Source: Tridacna crocea (lineage: Eukaryota; Mollusca; Bivalvia; Cardiida; Cardiidae). From it: a stretch of DNA of 64,000 nt. The notes below the pieces were generated by a model. The model was not told the DNA's origin. It did not search any database and saw only the letters and a program-made list of their open reading frames with translations. The DNA is taken from positions 26,075,462 through 26,139,461 of the forward strand of contig OX031062.1 of NCBI GenBank assembly GCA_943736015.1, written 5' to 3'. Positions within the stretch are counted from its first letter, which is position 1. Every line of letters begins with the position of its first letter. Below are positions 21,963-32,836 of the stretch, piece by piece. The position numbers and the translations under genes are program-made.

Positions 21963-22601
21963 GTAATAAAAAAATATTGCTAATCAGTCCTAAAAAAGAT
22001 TAAGTCGGCCACTCTAGTCTCTAATGCCTTTTTAGGTTTATTCAGTGCATTACTTTATAATCTTTTTTACCACCTTGATATTGTTTTATGGAAGATTGTA
22101 AAACCATTAACATATCTGTTTACTCAATCTGAATCACCCAAGAGATTAGGACATAAACTAAAGCATTATCCACTTTTTGCACAGGTCAATTTTAATTATG
22201 AGTTGGAACTCTTGTGGGGGAGGGATATCAGAATATTTATCAAAAAGGTTTCTTGGACATCTTTTTTATCTATTAACCTTGGATCCATAAAACGAAATTA
22301 GTTTAATAATCAACAGAATCTGGAGGCATGCAGACTTCTCCTTTGACATACAGAAATTTTGACTATATGCAACAAGTTTTTGCCCAAGTCACCCAGCACG
22401 CACTGAGCAGGCTTACCCGAGTTGATATCAGACTTTTGCAGTTCCGTGTCTCTTTTCACAAATAGTGGATCATTTCATGTGCATTACATAAGACTTAGAA
22501 ACAATTCAACAAGAGCTTCACAAAGCAGCGCATATATACGCCCTGAGGGATTTGTCGTGAAATGGCTTGAAATCTAGCAATTGCTTGCAGATATCGAAGT
22601 T
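21963..22601. other. VGLL4 intron, unassigned part
   Basis: Near 22380-22500 it weakly resembles the GCACTGAGCAGGCT bivalve repeat (family D). No gene seen. Confidence 0.4.
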
Positions 22602-22834
22602 TTAACATATTACCACACAATCCCTACTTTTGATGACCCTAAGAAAGAAGCCTTTAGAAAATGTTGTGGGAAAAGGAGAAAATGCTGGAAACCAGCATTT
22701 TCCCCTTTTCCCACAATATTTTCTACCCTTCACAAAACAAATTTCAAATTTTCAGTCGATCACTTCTATTTTGTCCTCTGCAAATGCTTTTGATTTGGAC
22801 AAATAAAATAATTTGTCGTTTGGTAATGAGTTAA
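22602..22834 (-). mobile_element. Family A TTAA-MITE, full length
   Basis: TTAACATATTACC to GGTAATGAGTTAA. Both stems around the centre read GCTGG-AAA-CCAGC. Confidence 0.92.
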
Positions 22835-22927
22835 AGAGTCATATGCACAACTGCCTTTATCGAGATTCATTAAGTTTGAACTTATCCAATCAAAACTGTA
22901 GGAGGAGTTGCATACACAAGGAATTGC

Positions 22928-22960
22928 TAACAGACAGACGGATGGACAGACGGACAAGTG
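22928..22960 (+). repeat. CAGACGGA microsatellite
   Basis: CAGACAGACGGATGGACAGA tract, as at 57370, probably the remnant of a pearl-like element. Confidence 0.6.
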
Positions 22961-23363
22961 GGGCCATAACATAAAATGATCCTTTGGGCGTATGAAAATA
23001 AATATGTAAATTTCATACATTAAAGCATTAAACAATAGCCAATCAAATTAGAGATGCAAATGAGATCATTAGAAGGCCAATTTTGGTATTTTGTTGAGGA
23101 CCTGCACAGGTGTACGGGAGTAATTAATATGAAATGTTTTATGCTGCATATTAATTTATTGCAGTTGTGACGCTTTTTGTTGGAAGAATATGATTTATTC
23201 GTCCATCAGCCCATTCATTTCTTGAAATTCAGATTATGTTTTCTTCACCTGTGCTAATCGTTTATTTATAAATGCAATTTTGAAGACATAACACTTTCCT
23301 AACCTTTACAGTCACAAAGCAAATCAATGATAATTCTTCGAAAGCTGTAAATCAAAGATCACT
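22961..23363. other. VGLL4 intron, unassigned part
   Basis: Nothing recognised. Confidence 0.4.
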
Positions 23364-23563
23364 GGGCCTGTGTTCACCAACCATCCTTAAGAACAGTCTT
23401 AGTCTTCTTCTTCAGAATTTTGTCAAAGTGAAAGTAACAGAATTTCTGATTGGCTAAACTATTCAGTTTAGCCAATCAGAAGTTCTGTTACTTTCACAGA
23501 TAGAAAATCTTGAAGAGTAAGACAAAGAATGTTCTTAAGAATTATGGTTGGTGAATACAGACC
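23364..23563. mobile_element. Family C foldback element, full length
   Basis: Ends GGGCCTGTGTTCACCAACC and GGTTGGTGAATACAGACC. The inner palindrome around TAAACTATTCAGTTTAG joins the two CCAATCAGAA blocks. Confidence 0.88.
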
Positions 23564-23681
23564 TAGACTGTTGTCAGTGCACAGCACTGATCTTGGAGTC
23601 AGAAATTTTGTGATGACTATTTTGGTTTTAATAGCCGTCTATACTGCAGTTTTTCATGTTTCTCTTTGATCTTTGACTAAT

Positions 23682-23830
23682 TGAACACTTCCCTAAAACC
23701 TGGCAAAATTTTGGATGTGTCAAGGTATTTAAATTTACTTATGTTGAACAAAATATCACTCAGACGATGATTTCTGTCTTGAATTAAAGGTATTAAACAA
23801 TGGGAAAAGGAGAAATGCAGGTCACCAACA
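23682..23830 (+). mobile_element. Family A fragment, long arm and part of the hairpin
   Basis: CACTTCCCTAAAACC start, GATGTGTCAAGG, ATCACTCAGACG, then GGGAAAAGGAGAAATGCAGG, where it stops. Confidence 0.65.
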
Positions 23831-23853
23831 GTTTTTTTAAGTTTCCAGTTATT

Positions 23854-24031
23854 TTTGCGGACAACAAAATAAATGTGACTTAAGAACTGAAATTGTTTCA
23901 GAAAGGGAAGAAAACATTATGGGAAAAGGAGAAAATGCTGGTTACAGGCATATTCTCCTATTCCCACAATGTTTTCAAAAAGCTTCTTTCAAAGAGGTGT
24001 TAAAAGTTGCAGTTGTGTGGTAAAGGGTTAA
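23854..24031 (+). mobile_element. Family A TTAA-MITE, 5' truncated
   Basis: Starts GCGGACAACAAAATAAATG; complete hairpin and short arm; ends GGTAAAGGGTTAA. Confidence 0.85.
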
Positions 24032-25280
24032 ACTGGATTTAAACTACTCTGAAAGCACCTAAAATTTAGCACATTGTTGTATGGGTAAAAAAATAGAAAA
24101 AAAGACACCTGGATCAACGAGACAATATTTGCCTATTGTGGTTATTTTATGGTGGGTTGCAATCACATGGTTATACTCTGCCACATTTCATGCATGTTAG
24201 TTAAAGAAGTAATTAATTTTGTATAAATTTTTATTGTGTTAGTGATGTCCTTTGAAAAAATATCAGCACAGAAGAATTCAAAGATGATAAATTATTCAAA
24301 CAGAAGAATTAAAAGTTTAACTTCATTCTTTGAAAATTTATATGAACAGTGCAACCTATTGAAAAGTCCCTCTAATGTTCAGTTTCTTTTTTTGAAAGCA
24401 CCATTTCCTTTTTTCAATAATGACTTCCAAAAGTTTTTTGTTCATCAGGGATCATAAAAGTTTTGATTGTTTATGAGAAATAGATAAAAGTATCTGATAA
24501 GTTTTAACTATCAACTTTAGGATTCTGAACATAAATACATGTATCATAAACAATTTTCTCACTTACATATTTTTTTGGTTGATAATTCTCACAAACTATC
24601 AAACAATGTGGATCCAAAATTAGACTGCACATTCTGTGGTCTGATCATTAGATCTTTAAACTGCCAGCAAAAGATACGTAACCAACTGGCAATCTGCAAC
24701 TCGATCCTTTTCCAAGCAACAAAGTACTGCATGTCCCCTAGCGGAAAGCATCAATCTGACATTACAGATAACAAATTTGACAGTGGTGCAAATGATTAGA
24801 AATTGTCTAACAGGATAGAAAGCATTACAGACTGAGATACCTTCGTAAAAATAGTCAGAAAAACATTATTTGTGAAAGGTTAAATGCAAGTTATGAAATT
24901 TCCTATTCCTGTAATATGTCAAATGTCAGAAAATGACATTCTTAACACTTTGGAAAAAATATTTAAAGCATTTAAATCAGTATCAAAATTACAATTATAA
25001 CTGATAAAAATGGAAATAGCCAAAAAAGACAGTGAAAATGTAAGGAACATAAAATTTGTATATAAAGTATGATAAATGGACATATTTATGACTACAAGCA
25101 GATAATGAATGGTGCAGTGTGGCATGACAAGCCACTGACATCCCTGTGATGTAGGAGGCAATTAAAACATTGGTCAGATAATTGTTACTTTTTGGTAATA
25201 GAGAAATTAATTTGGACAACTTGAATTTTTTATTGAATTCTAATCTTGCATAGATAGAATTCAGTCCCATAAGTTTCAAC
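24032..25280. other. VGLL4 intron, unassigned part
   Basis: Mostly anonymous AT-rich DNA. 24350-24475 vaguely resembles a worn family A copy, and 24620-24660 holds a family E arm (GACTGCACATTCTGTGG). Confidence 0.4.
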
Positions 25281-25350
25281 AATCTTGAGAATATTGTGGG
25301 AAAAGGAGAAAATGCTCGTAACCAGCATTTACCATTTTTACATGATTGCT
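25281..25350 (-). mobile_element. Family A hairpin fragment
   Basis: GAATATTGTGGGAAAAGG, AAAATGCTCGTAACCAGCAT, then degraded. Confidence 0.65.
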
Positions 25351-25411
25351 TGTTTGGGGTGTGGGAGGTAACCTGAGTTCAGTAGGAAAATGAGAAAATG
25401 CTTGTTACCAG

Positions 25412-25469
25412 CATTCTAACTCCTATCACTTTGTACTTTTTTTCTATACCAAATGAAGTCAATTTGTTT
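25412..25469 (+). repeat. Short dispersed duplicate, copy 1
   Basis: CATTCTAAC with ACTTTGTACTTTTT and CTATACCAAATGAAGTCA; matches 27016-27077. In both places it lies next to a family A fragment. Confidence 0.7.
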
Positions 25470-25487
25470 GGTCAGTAGGGGAAACTT

Positions 25488-25631
25488 TTGTTTGCTGGTA
25501 ACCGGCATTTTCTTTTTCCACAATGTTTTCTACCCTTTTTAAAGAGAAAATCTGTTATTTCAGCCACAATCAATTTGTTGTCAATTTGTTGTCAATTTGT
25601 CTTCAAATTTTGTTATGTGGTAAAGAGCTAA
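25488..25631 (-). mobile_element. Family A TTAA-MITE, short arm lost
   Basis: Right hairpin arm and long arm; the long arm contains a local triplication of CAATTTGTTGT. Confidence 0.75.
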
Positions 25632-26539
25632 GCTCATAATTGTCTTCTGCAGACAAATTTGTAATTGAGCAATTTCCCCAACTGACCAAACACACTTTTT
25701 CACATTACAAAAATGTTTTTATGTATTGCACACTTTTTTTCCCTTTAGGTGCATTAAAAATATACTATAACAAAAAAAAAATCAGGTGAAAGCACATAAT
25801 GCACGGAATAGCTCATAAATAGATTCCCACACAATAAGACTTTTATTAGACATAGATGTACAATGAGTACAGCCAAGCCTGTGGGTTTGGCAATGACAGC
25901 ATGAGTATATACGTCAAAACGAATAAATATGTCCAAGTAAACATGTCAACATAACGTAATTTTATGAATGCTTTGTTAAACAAACTAGTCAAACATTCCA
26001 GATTCCAGCAGCGCATTAAACAAACACCTTGCAAAGGCACCTGATCCTTGAATGGCATTTACTTAAAACGATCCACTTCAAAGTAAAGACCCCCACAGGG
26101 TTTTGTGAATGAGTGGAAATTCAAATGAAAGAAACTTCATGTAGATTACCTAACTGGCTATAAAATAGACCTTATCCTATTACTTTGAAAGAACTAATAT
26201 AAGTCTTGAAGCAGTACCATTCTCAATTGCAATTAGTATCGAAGAATCATTAAATTCTACAGAAACAATTTCTAATAAGCAAAATAATGGTTTTGCCAAA
26301 CTATACTAAGCAAATGGTCCTATTATGGACAAAAGTGAATGAACAGTATAAATTTCTTCACATGTCATAATAAACCAGCAGTTTCAGACTTGAAAGGCTG
26401 CCCCTGTAAAAAGTGTTGGGATATTTCTATATCATGCCAAGGGGTTAATACTGTGCTAATGCTTATCATAGCTGTTGTTACTGTTTTTCACATGACTGTA
26501 TGTTTTGTACTAAACAAAACTACATATGTCTTGCATCAC
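25632..26539. other. VGLL4 intron, unassigned part
   Basis: Nothing recognised. Confidence 0.4.
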
Positions 26540-26752
26540 GTGAATAGGGCATTCGGACATTTGCATAAGGTAGCGTCTCGGATGCGCAGTCAGCACAGGC
26601 TAATCCGAGACAACACTTTACAACTCTATTGGATTTTGTTCTTCATTAGACTTGTGCAAAACAGAAAAATTACATAAAAACAGAAATTGTTGTTTCCCGT
26701 TAGACTGTGGAGACAGCGCATGCTGTTTACACAAATATCAGAATGCCCCTTT
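26540..26752. mobile_element. Family D element with GGGCATTCGGACAT ends
   Basis: Left AGGGCATTCGGACAT, right near-complement ATATCAGAATGCCCCT. Inside is GATGCGCAGTCAGCACAGGC with TCTCGG / CCGAGA flanks. The GCGCAGGCTGA repeat is common in heterodont bivalves (family knowledge). Confidence 0.65.
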
Positions 26753-26778
26753 TTCACATTTACAGGCCATATAATCTT

Positions 26779-27007
26779 TTATCTCTTTACCACACAATCC
26801 CCACTTTTAATGAACCTGAGAAAAAAAGCCTGTAAAAACAATGTGGGAAAAGGAGAAAATGCTGGCAACCAGCATTTTCTCCTTTTCCCACAATATTATC
26901 TAGCTTTCCAAAATCAAAATTCAATATTTGATTCACATTTATTTTGTTGTCTGCAAATACTTCCATTTCGGAGCAGTCCAAAATTTTGTCATTTGGTTAA
27001 GAGTTAC
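26779..27007 (-). mobile_element. Family A TTAA-MITE, full length
   Basis: TTATCTCTTTACC to GGTTAAGAGTTAC; both terminal TTAAs carry one change. Confidence 0.9.
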
Positions 27008-27015
27008 CGGTAAGA

Positions 27016-27077
27016 CATTCTAGCTTCTATAACTTTGTACTTTTTTTTATCTATACCAAATGAAGTCAGTTTTATTT
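27016..27077 (+). repeat. Short dispersed duplicate, copy 2
   Basis: Counterpart of 25412-25469, with small T-run differences. Confidence 0.7.
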
Positions 27078-27204
27078 ACTTGGTACTTTTGGGCACAAAA
27101 TGGATATTGTTACAAATGTAAGTTGTATAACATCAAAGTCATCGAGTTTAATTAATCTGATAGGAATCATTCCATATTGTTTTTTAAAAGCATGATTTCT
27201 CAGG

Positions 27205-27283
27205 CTTTTCCCACAATATTTCCAAAAGCTTTTTTCCCCAAAAAGTTGTTTAATCTTGGAGTTTGTTTGGTAAAAGGTTTACA
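27205..27283 (+). mobile_element. Family A short-arm fragment
   Basis: CTTTTCCCACAATATTTCC through GTTTGGTAAAAGGTTTA. Confidence 0.7.
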
Positions 27284-27296
27284 TTTAACAAACTGT

Positions 27297-27506
27297 TCAC
27301 TCTGTGCAAAACCATAGATAGTTCATACTTGTCCAATTTGAAAGCCTTTGCATATGACCAATACATTGCGGCTGAAATGATGAGATTTGGCTCTGTAGGA
27401 AAAAGAGAAAATGTTGGTTATCAGCCTTTTCTCTTTTCTGCAATATTTTCAAATGCCTTCTCTGGCAGGGTTGTTTCAATTGAAAATTGTGTGGTAAAAG
27501 AGTTAA
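27297..27506 (+). mobile_element. Family A TTAA-MITE, diverged
   Basis: Long arm ACTTGTCCAATTTGAAAGCC; short hairpin; ends GTGGTAAAAGAGTTAA. Confidence 0.8.
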
Positions 27507-27919
27507 GGCTACAAAGTTTTGAATTTTACATATCCTTCAAACATAGCAGACAATCGGTCTTTTCCGTTCCATCAATCATAAGATCCCTGACCCTATTTTG
27601 TCTGTCAAAATTATAAATCTTCATTTGCTCATTTTTCTATTGTCTTTACTGTAGCATAACCCTTTACAGTTTAAGATTTTTATCACCCTATGAAAAAAAA
27701 TCAGGAAATGTAAAAAAAGTGATATCAACAGCTAGAAAAATATTGTTTGAAGAGGCACAATTGCTCATTGCAAGTAATTGCTCCCATGCTGTAATGTTTT
27801 CTAACATTATTAGCTACAGGGGTATGCAGAGTTGAATTCAAAGGGTTCTGTACTTATGGATGGCAAAGGGTAATTTCAGACAATTTTGCAGCTATTATAG
27901 ATCAAGGGATTAAAAAACA

Positions 27920-28125
27920 AACAAGAGTACCACATGCAAGTACCATAAGGCTCGACTGGTGTTGCTACATTTTCAGTGAAAATTCGTGGTCAAAAAAGGG
28001 GCATAACTTTGCTAAAAACACTTTGACAGTTACCTACCATTGTTGTATAGATTCCCTATTTGATAGTTAATAACTTGTTCAAGTTTGAGGAAAATGTCTC
28101 ACAAAATAACATAGACATAATTAGA
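27920..28125 (+). repeat. Probable dispersed mollusc repeat
   Basis: CAAGAGTACCACATGCAAGT with AAAAAGGGGCATAACTTTG resembles a phrase frequent in bivalve repeats (recollection, not checked). No second copy in the window. Confidence 0.35.
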
Positions 28126-28135
28126 TATAAAAGTT

Positions 28136-28354
28136 TTAACCCTTTACCCCATAAGGCATTTCTATGGAATCTCTAATTGACCCTAAATAACAGCACAAAT
28201 GAAGCCGTTTCTTTATGTGTATATGACACCTTTTGATAGTGTAGAAAACATTGTGGCAAAAGGTGAAATTGTTCATCACAAGCAATTTCACCTTTTGCCA
28301 CAATGTTTTCCAAAGACTCCTACAAGCAATGCGTAGAAATGAGTAAAGGGTTAA
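28136..28354 (+). mobile_element. Family B TTAA-MITE, full length
   Basis: TTAACCCTTTACCCCATAAG to GAGTAAAGGGTTAA. Hairpin stem AAAGGTGAAATTG on both arms. Confidence 0.92.
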
Positions 28355-28471
28355 CATAAGGACCATGATGCAGGCAACACCTATTGCTACAATGCCGCAG
28401 CATTTTCTTTGAAAACAGCAAAAGCTAAAAGTGCGCAATCTCAGCTTGGATATTTCACTGACCAATGTTTC

Positions 28472-28702
28472 TTAACTCATCACCACAAGAGAAAATTTTA
28501 GACCAGTCCAAATTGAAAGCATTTACAGATGACAAAATAAAGGTAACTGAAAAATAGAAATTTGGTTTAGAAAGCGTGGAAAACATTGTGGGAAAAGGAG
28601 AAAATGCTGGTTATCAGCATTTTCTCCTTTTCCAACAATGATTTTTTAAAAGGCTTCTTTCTCATGGCCGTTAAAATTTGGGATTGTGTGGTAAAGAGTT
28701 AG
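28472..28702 (+). mobile_element. Family A TTAA-MITE, full length
   Basis: TTAACTCATCACC to GGTAAAGAGTTAG. Hairpin centre GGTTATC. Confidence 0.92.
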
Positions 28703-28936
28703 AGAAAGTTAATCAACACAGCCATGAATTTTGCATCACTTTGGACCTTGTTCATTGGCTGAAAATCTCCCCAACATTTTGTATGTTAGTTTAAGGGTTG
28801 ATGTATTATTTGTATTATTTCTGTCTATTGATTTATTCATTCATAAATTGTCTGCTGTTGGAGAGGAGAATAAAGAATATACCTTTAATTAATTCATCTC
28901 ATGAATCAAACTTTTGCCTGTTAAGTTCATTAACCC

Positions 28937-29177
28937 TTAACTCTTTACCACAATTCTGACTCTTAACGACCCTTAGAAAGAAACCCATAGAAAACATTGT
29001 GGGAATAGGAGAAAATGCTGGTAACCAGCATTTTCTCCTTTTTCCACAATATTTTCTACTCTATCAAATATTTTCTCTTTCTATCAAAGTCAGAAATCAT
29101 CAAATGACCAAACGCTAATTTGTTGTCTGCAGATCCTTTGAATTTAGTCAAGCATGTAGTTTGGTAAAGACGGTTAA
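28937..29177 (-). mobile_element. Family A TTAA-MITE with small arm duplication
   Basis: The long arm repeats TCTATCAAA / TATTTTCT. The right TTAA is shared with the next element. Confidence 0.88.
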
Positions 29178-29405
29178 ACATAACAAAATTTTAGGACTTG
29201 CCACAATTGAAAGTATTTACAGACTATAATCCTAACGTGACAAAACTAGTTAGATTTTTTTTATTGTGACCAACACAAAATTAAAATTGAAAATTAAAAT
29301 TGTGGAAAAAGAAGAAATTGCTGGTTACCAGAATGTTTTCCTTTCCCAAATATGTCTCTGAAAGCCGTCTTTCTTTTGGATAGTTCAAAGTTCTTACAAC
29401 TTATA
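29174..29405 (+). mobile_element. Family A TTAA-MITE, strongly decayed
   Basis: CAAAATTTTAGGACTTGCC start, hairpin remnant GAAATTGCTGGTTACCAG. Head-to-head with the copy on its left. Confidence 0.7.
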
Positions 29406-29429
29406 CTAATCTCTTTCAATTATGCTTAC

Positions 29430-29560
29430 TCAACTACTCGTGCCGAATGTGGGAGTCAATGAAAAATCCCAAAGCTGACACCCACTCCCATGTTTCGAAC
29501 TCAAGACCTCATGATTACAAGGCCAACACTCTACCTCACAACCTCCTTCATAGGAGAGTT
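29430..29560 (-). mobile_element. tRNA-derived SINE, just downstream of a VGLL4 donor
   Basis: On the minus strand it reads GTGAGGTAGAGTGTTGGCC (A-box-like) and GAGTTCGAAAC (B box), about as far apart as in a tRNA. The segment around TTGTAATCATGAGG resembles a tRNA-Thr anticodon arm. The tRNA fold is degraded, so this is a SINE head and not a tRNA gene. Confidence 0.6.
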
Positions 29561-29596
29561 TGAACACAAGAAGAAAAGGAAAAAGCCGAGCCTTAC

Positions 29597-29976
29597 CCGA
29601 GGAAACTTCTCTTGATGAAGAACTTGACGATCCACTTCCACCACTTTCAAATCGTCCATTCGACACTGATGATGTATTAGCACATGTTATAACTGATGGT
29701 CTAGCTTGAGACGGACTATGTTCAGCACTACTGTTGCTGCTAGTGTTTGTTATTGATAGATTCAAAGGTCTATCATGATGGCTGCTATAGTCTATTGTAG
29801 AATATCTTGGTTGAGCTGGGTGATGGGGAGGGGAAGTTCGCACATGCGGTCGACTAGAAAGAGGCTGCGATAATAACGGGTGATGGCTAGGATGATGCGG
29901 GGGTACACTGTAGGTTTCAGGTGATCTTGTACTTTCACTAGTTCTGTATGGTTCTGGGGTGACTGACCTCCTTGTA
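29597..29976 (-). CDS. VGLL4: VGLL4 ortholog, upstream exon in window
   Basis: 380-nt exon between acceptor TCTAATTTCAG (29977-29987) and donor GTAAGG (from 29596). It needs two bases from an exon upstream of the window's recognised part and passes one base to the exon at 14212. The protein is low-complexity, rich in Ser, Pro and His. It has RRSVTPEPYR near its start, RPLNLS (29771-29754), RPSVITCANTSS (from about 29702) and a Ser run before REVSS. RPSVITCA is conserved in vertebrate VGLL4, which anchors the homology. PLNLS fits the CtBP-binding pattern PxDLS and its PLNLS variant (inference). The initiator exon was not found; an open frame running upstream to an ATG at 30059 crosses the acceptor and is intronic. 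Confidence 0.85.
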
Positions 29977-30099
29977 CTGAAATTAGACACAATTATATCA
30001 GAGTCATTAACAAAATCTCTTAATTTATCAAAAAAACAATTTTTCAGACTCATCCACAATTTAAATGTGGCTTAAGTTATGGAATATGTTTTATATATC

Positions 30100-30512
30100 C
30101 ACAAGTTAAATGTGGCTTAACCTATGGAATATATTTTTGAAACAGCAGAAAACAACTTGGGAAAAGGAGAAAATGCTGTTTATCGAGTTTGAAGTAAATA
30201 CATGTATCTTCAATGATAATGATGATGTTATAGTTCATTGTCTAAGGTTTTGCACAAAGACAAGCACACAAGGGCTATGTCAATATCTCCACATTTTCTT
30301 AGAATATTGCCAAAGCATACATATATACATAGGCCCTATTCTGGCAAAAGGGGGATTTAATTAATTTCTCTGATACATGATACCAGCATTTTCTCCTTTT
30401 CCAACAATGTTTTTTACCCTTCGAAAATCAAAATTCAATTTTTGATTCACAAGTTTTTTGTCATCTGTCAATTTGGACTAGTCCAACTTTTTGTCGTTTG
30501 GTAGAGAGTTAA
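30100..30512. mobile_element. Family A chimera with two long arms, interrupted
   Basis: '+' long-arm remnant and left stem (GGGAAAAGGAGAAAATGCTG) at 30100-30185. About 190 bp of unrelated DNA follows, then the right stem and a '-' long arm ending GGTAGAGAGTTAA. Confidence 0.7.
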
Positions 30513-30521
30513 ACAACCAAC

Positions 30522-30750
30522 TTAACCCATTACCAAACGAGAATATTTTAGACTGGTCCAAATTGAAAGCATTTGCAGACGACAAAATAAAAGTGACTGA
30601 AAAGTTGAAATTTGTTTTGTGAAGGGTAGAAAACATTGTGGGAAAAGGAGAAAATGCTGGTTACCAGCATTTTCTCCTTTTCTCACAATGTTTTCTAAAG
30701 GCTTCTTTCTCAGGGGCGTCAAAAGTAGGGATTGTGTGGTAATGGGTTAA
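30522..30750 (+). mobile_element. Family A TTAA-MITE, near consensus
   Basis: TTAACCCATTACC to GGTAATGGGTTAA. One of the least mutated copies, hence probably young. Confidence 0.95.
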
Positions 30751-30799
30751 TCATGAGGTAGACTAGTCCTTGGACATACAGAAAATTGACTGGTGACGA

Positions 30800-30900
30800 A
30801 AAGTTTCAGCCCAGGTCAGCAATGCGCGTACTGCGCAGGCTGACATGGATCAATACTTTTGGCATATGCATTAAGTCCCCTTTTCACACACAACAGCTCA
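30800..30900 (+). repeat. Family D (GCGCAGGCTGA) repeat
   Basis: CAGCAATGCGCGTACTGCGC, AGGCTGACATGGATCAATAC, GCATATGCATTAAGTCCCC, a typical bivalve phrase (family knowledge). Confidence 0.65.
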
Positions 30901-31084
30901 ATTATATGAAGTTACAAAAAAATTTCATCTGGAAAGGAAAGCATCTATTTCTTATGATAAGCTTAGATATAATTTCATTAAGTTCATTAAAATTTCAACT
31001 CCACCAAGATGTGTATTGATGTGCCAAACGTTAAAAAGAATTCAAAAATATAATTGCTATAGTCTGTCCAAAGGGGGCTTAATG

Positions 31085-31165
31085 TATTTGCGAAAACTAT
31101 TGATCCAGGTCAGCCTGTGCAGTCCGCACAGGCTGACCTGGGTCGAAACTTTTCGGTGTTGGTCA
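31085..31165. repeat. Family D repeat with 16-bp perfect inverted arms
   Basis: CCAGGTCAGCCTGTGC and its exact complement are separated by AGTCC (31105-31142). Confidence 0.75.
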
Positions 31166-31257
31166 ATACTGTTTGTCAAAGGACCAGTCTACCACATGAT
31201 TAAGTCGGGTATTAAAAAAAGCGGTCATTATGGGTCCATAATTATGTGATGGCTTGT

Positions 31258-31432
31258 TTAACCCTTTACCCAATAAGGCATTTCTATGGTATCTCTAATT
31301 GACCTTAAATAACAGCAAGGATGAAGCTGTTTCTTATGTGTATATGACACCTTTTGATAGCATAAAAACAAAGTGGCAAAAGGTGAAATTGCTCGTCATG
31401 CATTAAGCCCGCTTTTGCCACAGCATGGTTCC
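31258..31432 (+). mobile_element. Family B TTAA-MITE, right end lost
   Basis: TTAACCCTTTACCCAATAAG through the left stem AAAGGTGAAATTGCTCGTC. The right stem is replaced by GCATTAAGCCCGCTTTTGCC, a join to a family D-like phrase. Confidence 0.82.
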
Positions 31433-31521
31433 TGATTGGGAAAGAAATCCTTTTAATATCTTGTAGTTTTTTCCCTTTTTATCCCAGTATTTTTGGTATG
31501 ACTGTAGTGATCTATGTTGAT

Positions 31522-31748
31522 TTACCCTTTACCAAACAATCCCGGATTTTCTCGACCCTGTAGAAGGGGCTTTTTGAAAACATTGTGGGAAAAGGAGGAA
31601 ATGCTAGTAACCAGCATTTTCTCCTTTTCCCACAATGTTTTCTACCTATCAAAGCAGGATTGTACCACTTGAGCCACTTTGAAATTGTCGTCAGCAAATG
31701 CTTTCAATTTGGATTGGTCTAAAATTTTGCTGTGTGGTAATGGGTTAA
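31522..31748 (-). mobile_element. Family A TTAA-MITE, full length
   Basis: TTACCCTTTACC to GGTAATGGGTTAA. Long arm of the CCACTTGAGCCACTTTG type. Confidence 0.92.
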
Positions 31749-32306
31749 AGCAATAATGCCTACCCTTGATTAGATGACAATTTCCTGTGCAGTCTGACCT
31801 TGATCTATGCAATTCATAAAAGCTACTTATGGGATCTAAGATAGTGGAATGGTTTAAGAAAAATCATCTTTCGCTCAATAGATAAAACTCCCAGGTAGAA
31901 AGAAGATATGAAGAGTTGTAGATGTAGATTTGTAAATAACATTTCCAGCATGTTGGTATTGGCTTTACGCCCACTTGTTCACATGCATTTTTACAAATAT
32001 AACAGTCTATGACTCATCTGTCTAGAGCTACGAAAATCGGCTCTGTATTGCTGTATTGCGCAAGCAGAGAAAAAAGCTAATGATTCCACCTTGTACTTTA
32101 CACTGACGCACTTACCTGCATCATGCGTATGAACTATTTCAGGAATTATTGCAGGATCTGCTTTTTTTGTTGATCATGTTGCGAAAAGAGAAATCATAAA
32201 TGTTCCAGCCAATAGAATCCTTGGATTAAATTCAAATGCAGACAGTACAGATCAAGATTAGAAAGCATTATTGTATGCAGATTTTGATAATGAATCTATC
32301 CCATAT
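31749..32306. other. Unassigned sequence upstream of the known VGLL4 exons
   Basis: A family E arm (GTGCAGTCTGACCTTGATCT) lies near 31787. Nothing else recognised. Confidence 0.4.
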
Positions 32307-32536
32307 TTAGCATATTACCAAACAGTCCTAAGTTTTACTGACCCTGAGAAAAAAAAAACCTTGAAATTTTTTAACACTGTAGGAAAAATAGAAAATGCTG
32401 ATTGCCAGAATTTTCCTCCTTTCCTACATTTCCAGGGACAGGGAGGTCTCATCAATTGAGCTACATGTATGATTTGTTGTCTGCAAAAGCTTTCAATTTG
32501 GACTATTTTAAATTTTGTCATCAGATAAAGAGTTCA
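32307..32536 (-). mobile_element. Family A TTAA-MITE, diverged
   Basis: ATATTACCAAACAGTCC start; paired-stem changes around GCTGATTGCCAGA; long arm ends AGATAAAGAGTTCA. Confidence 0.82.
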
Positions 32537-32692
32537 ATATATAAACTCTTAGCAAAGACTGATCTTGAAAACACTGTGGGGAAAAGAGAAAATCATATAA
32601 AAATGATCCATCTTTTTCTATCCTTTTATTTTTCATCAAAAATCTCATTCTTTAGGGTATAAGTTCATCCAATTTGTTCTCTGGAAATACTT

Positions 32693-32836
32693 TTAACCCT
32701 TTATCAAACAATTCAGTGTTTAAATGACCTTGAGAAAAAGGCTTCTGAAATCATCGAGAAGTTGAGGGAAAAAAAAATGCCAGTAATACAAGTTTCCTTT
32801 TTCTTTCTCCCTATTTTTTTTAACAAATCCAGCCAT
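32693..32836 (-). mobile_element. Family A TTAA-MITE, truncated
   Basis: TTAACCCTTTATCAAAC, short arm GAGAAAAAGGCTTCTG, broken hairpin; long arm missing. Confidence 0.72.

Noticed and set aside
29977..30059. Extension of the VGLL4 upstream exon to the ATG at 30059
   Set aside because: The added residues match nothing in VGLL4 and a good acceptor (TCTAATTTCAG) precedes 29976; the phase with an upstream exon fits the family.
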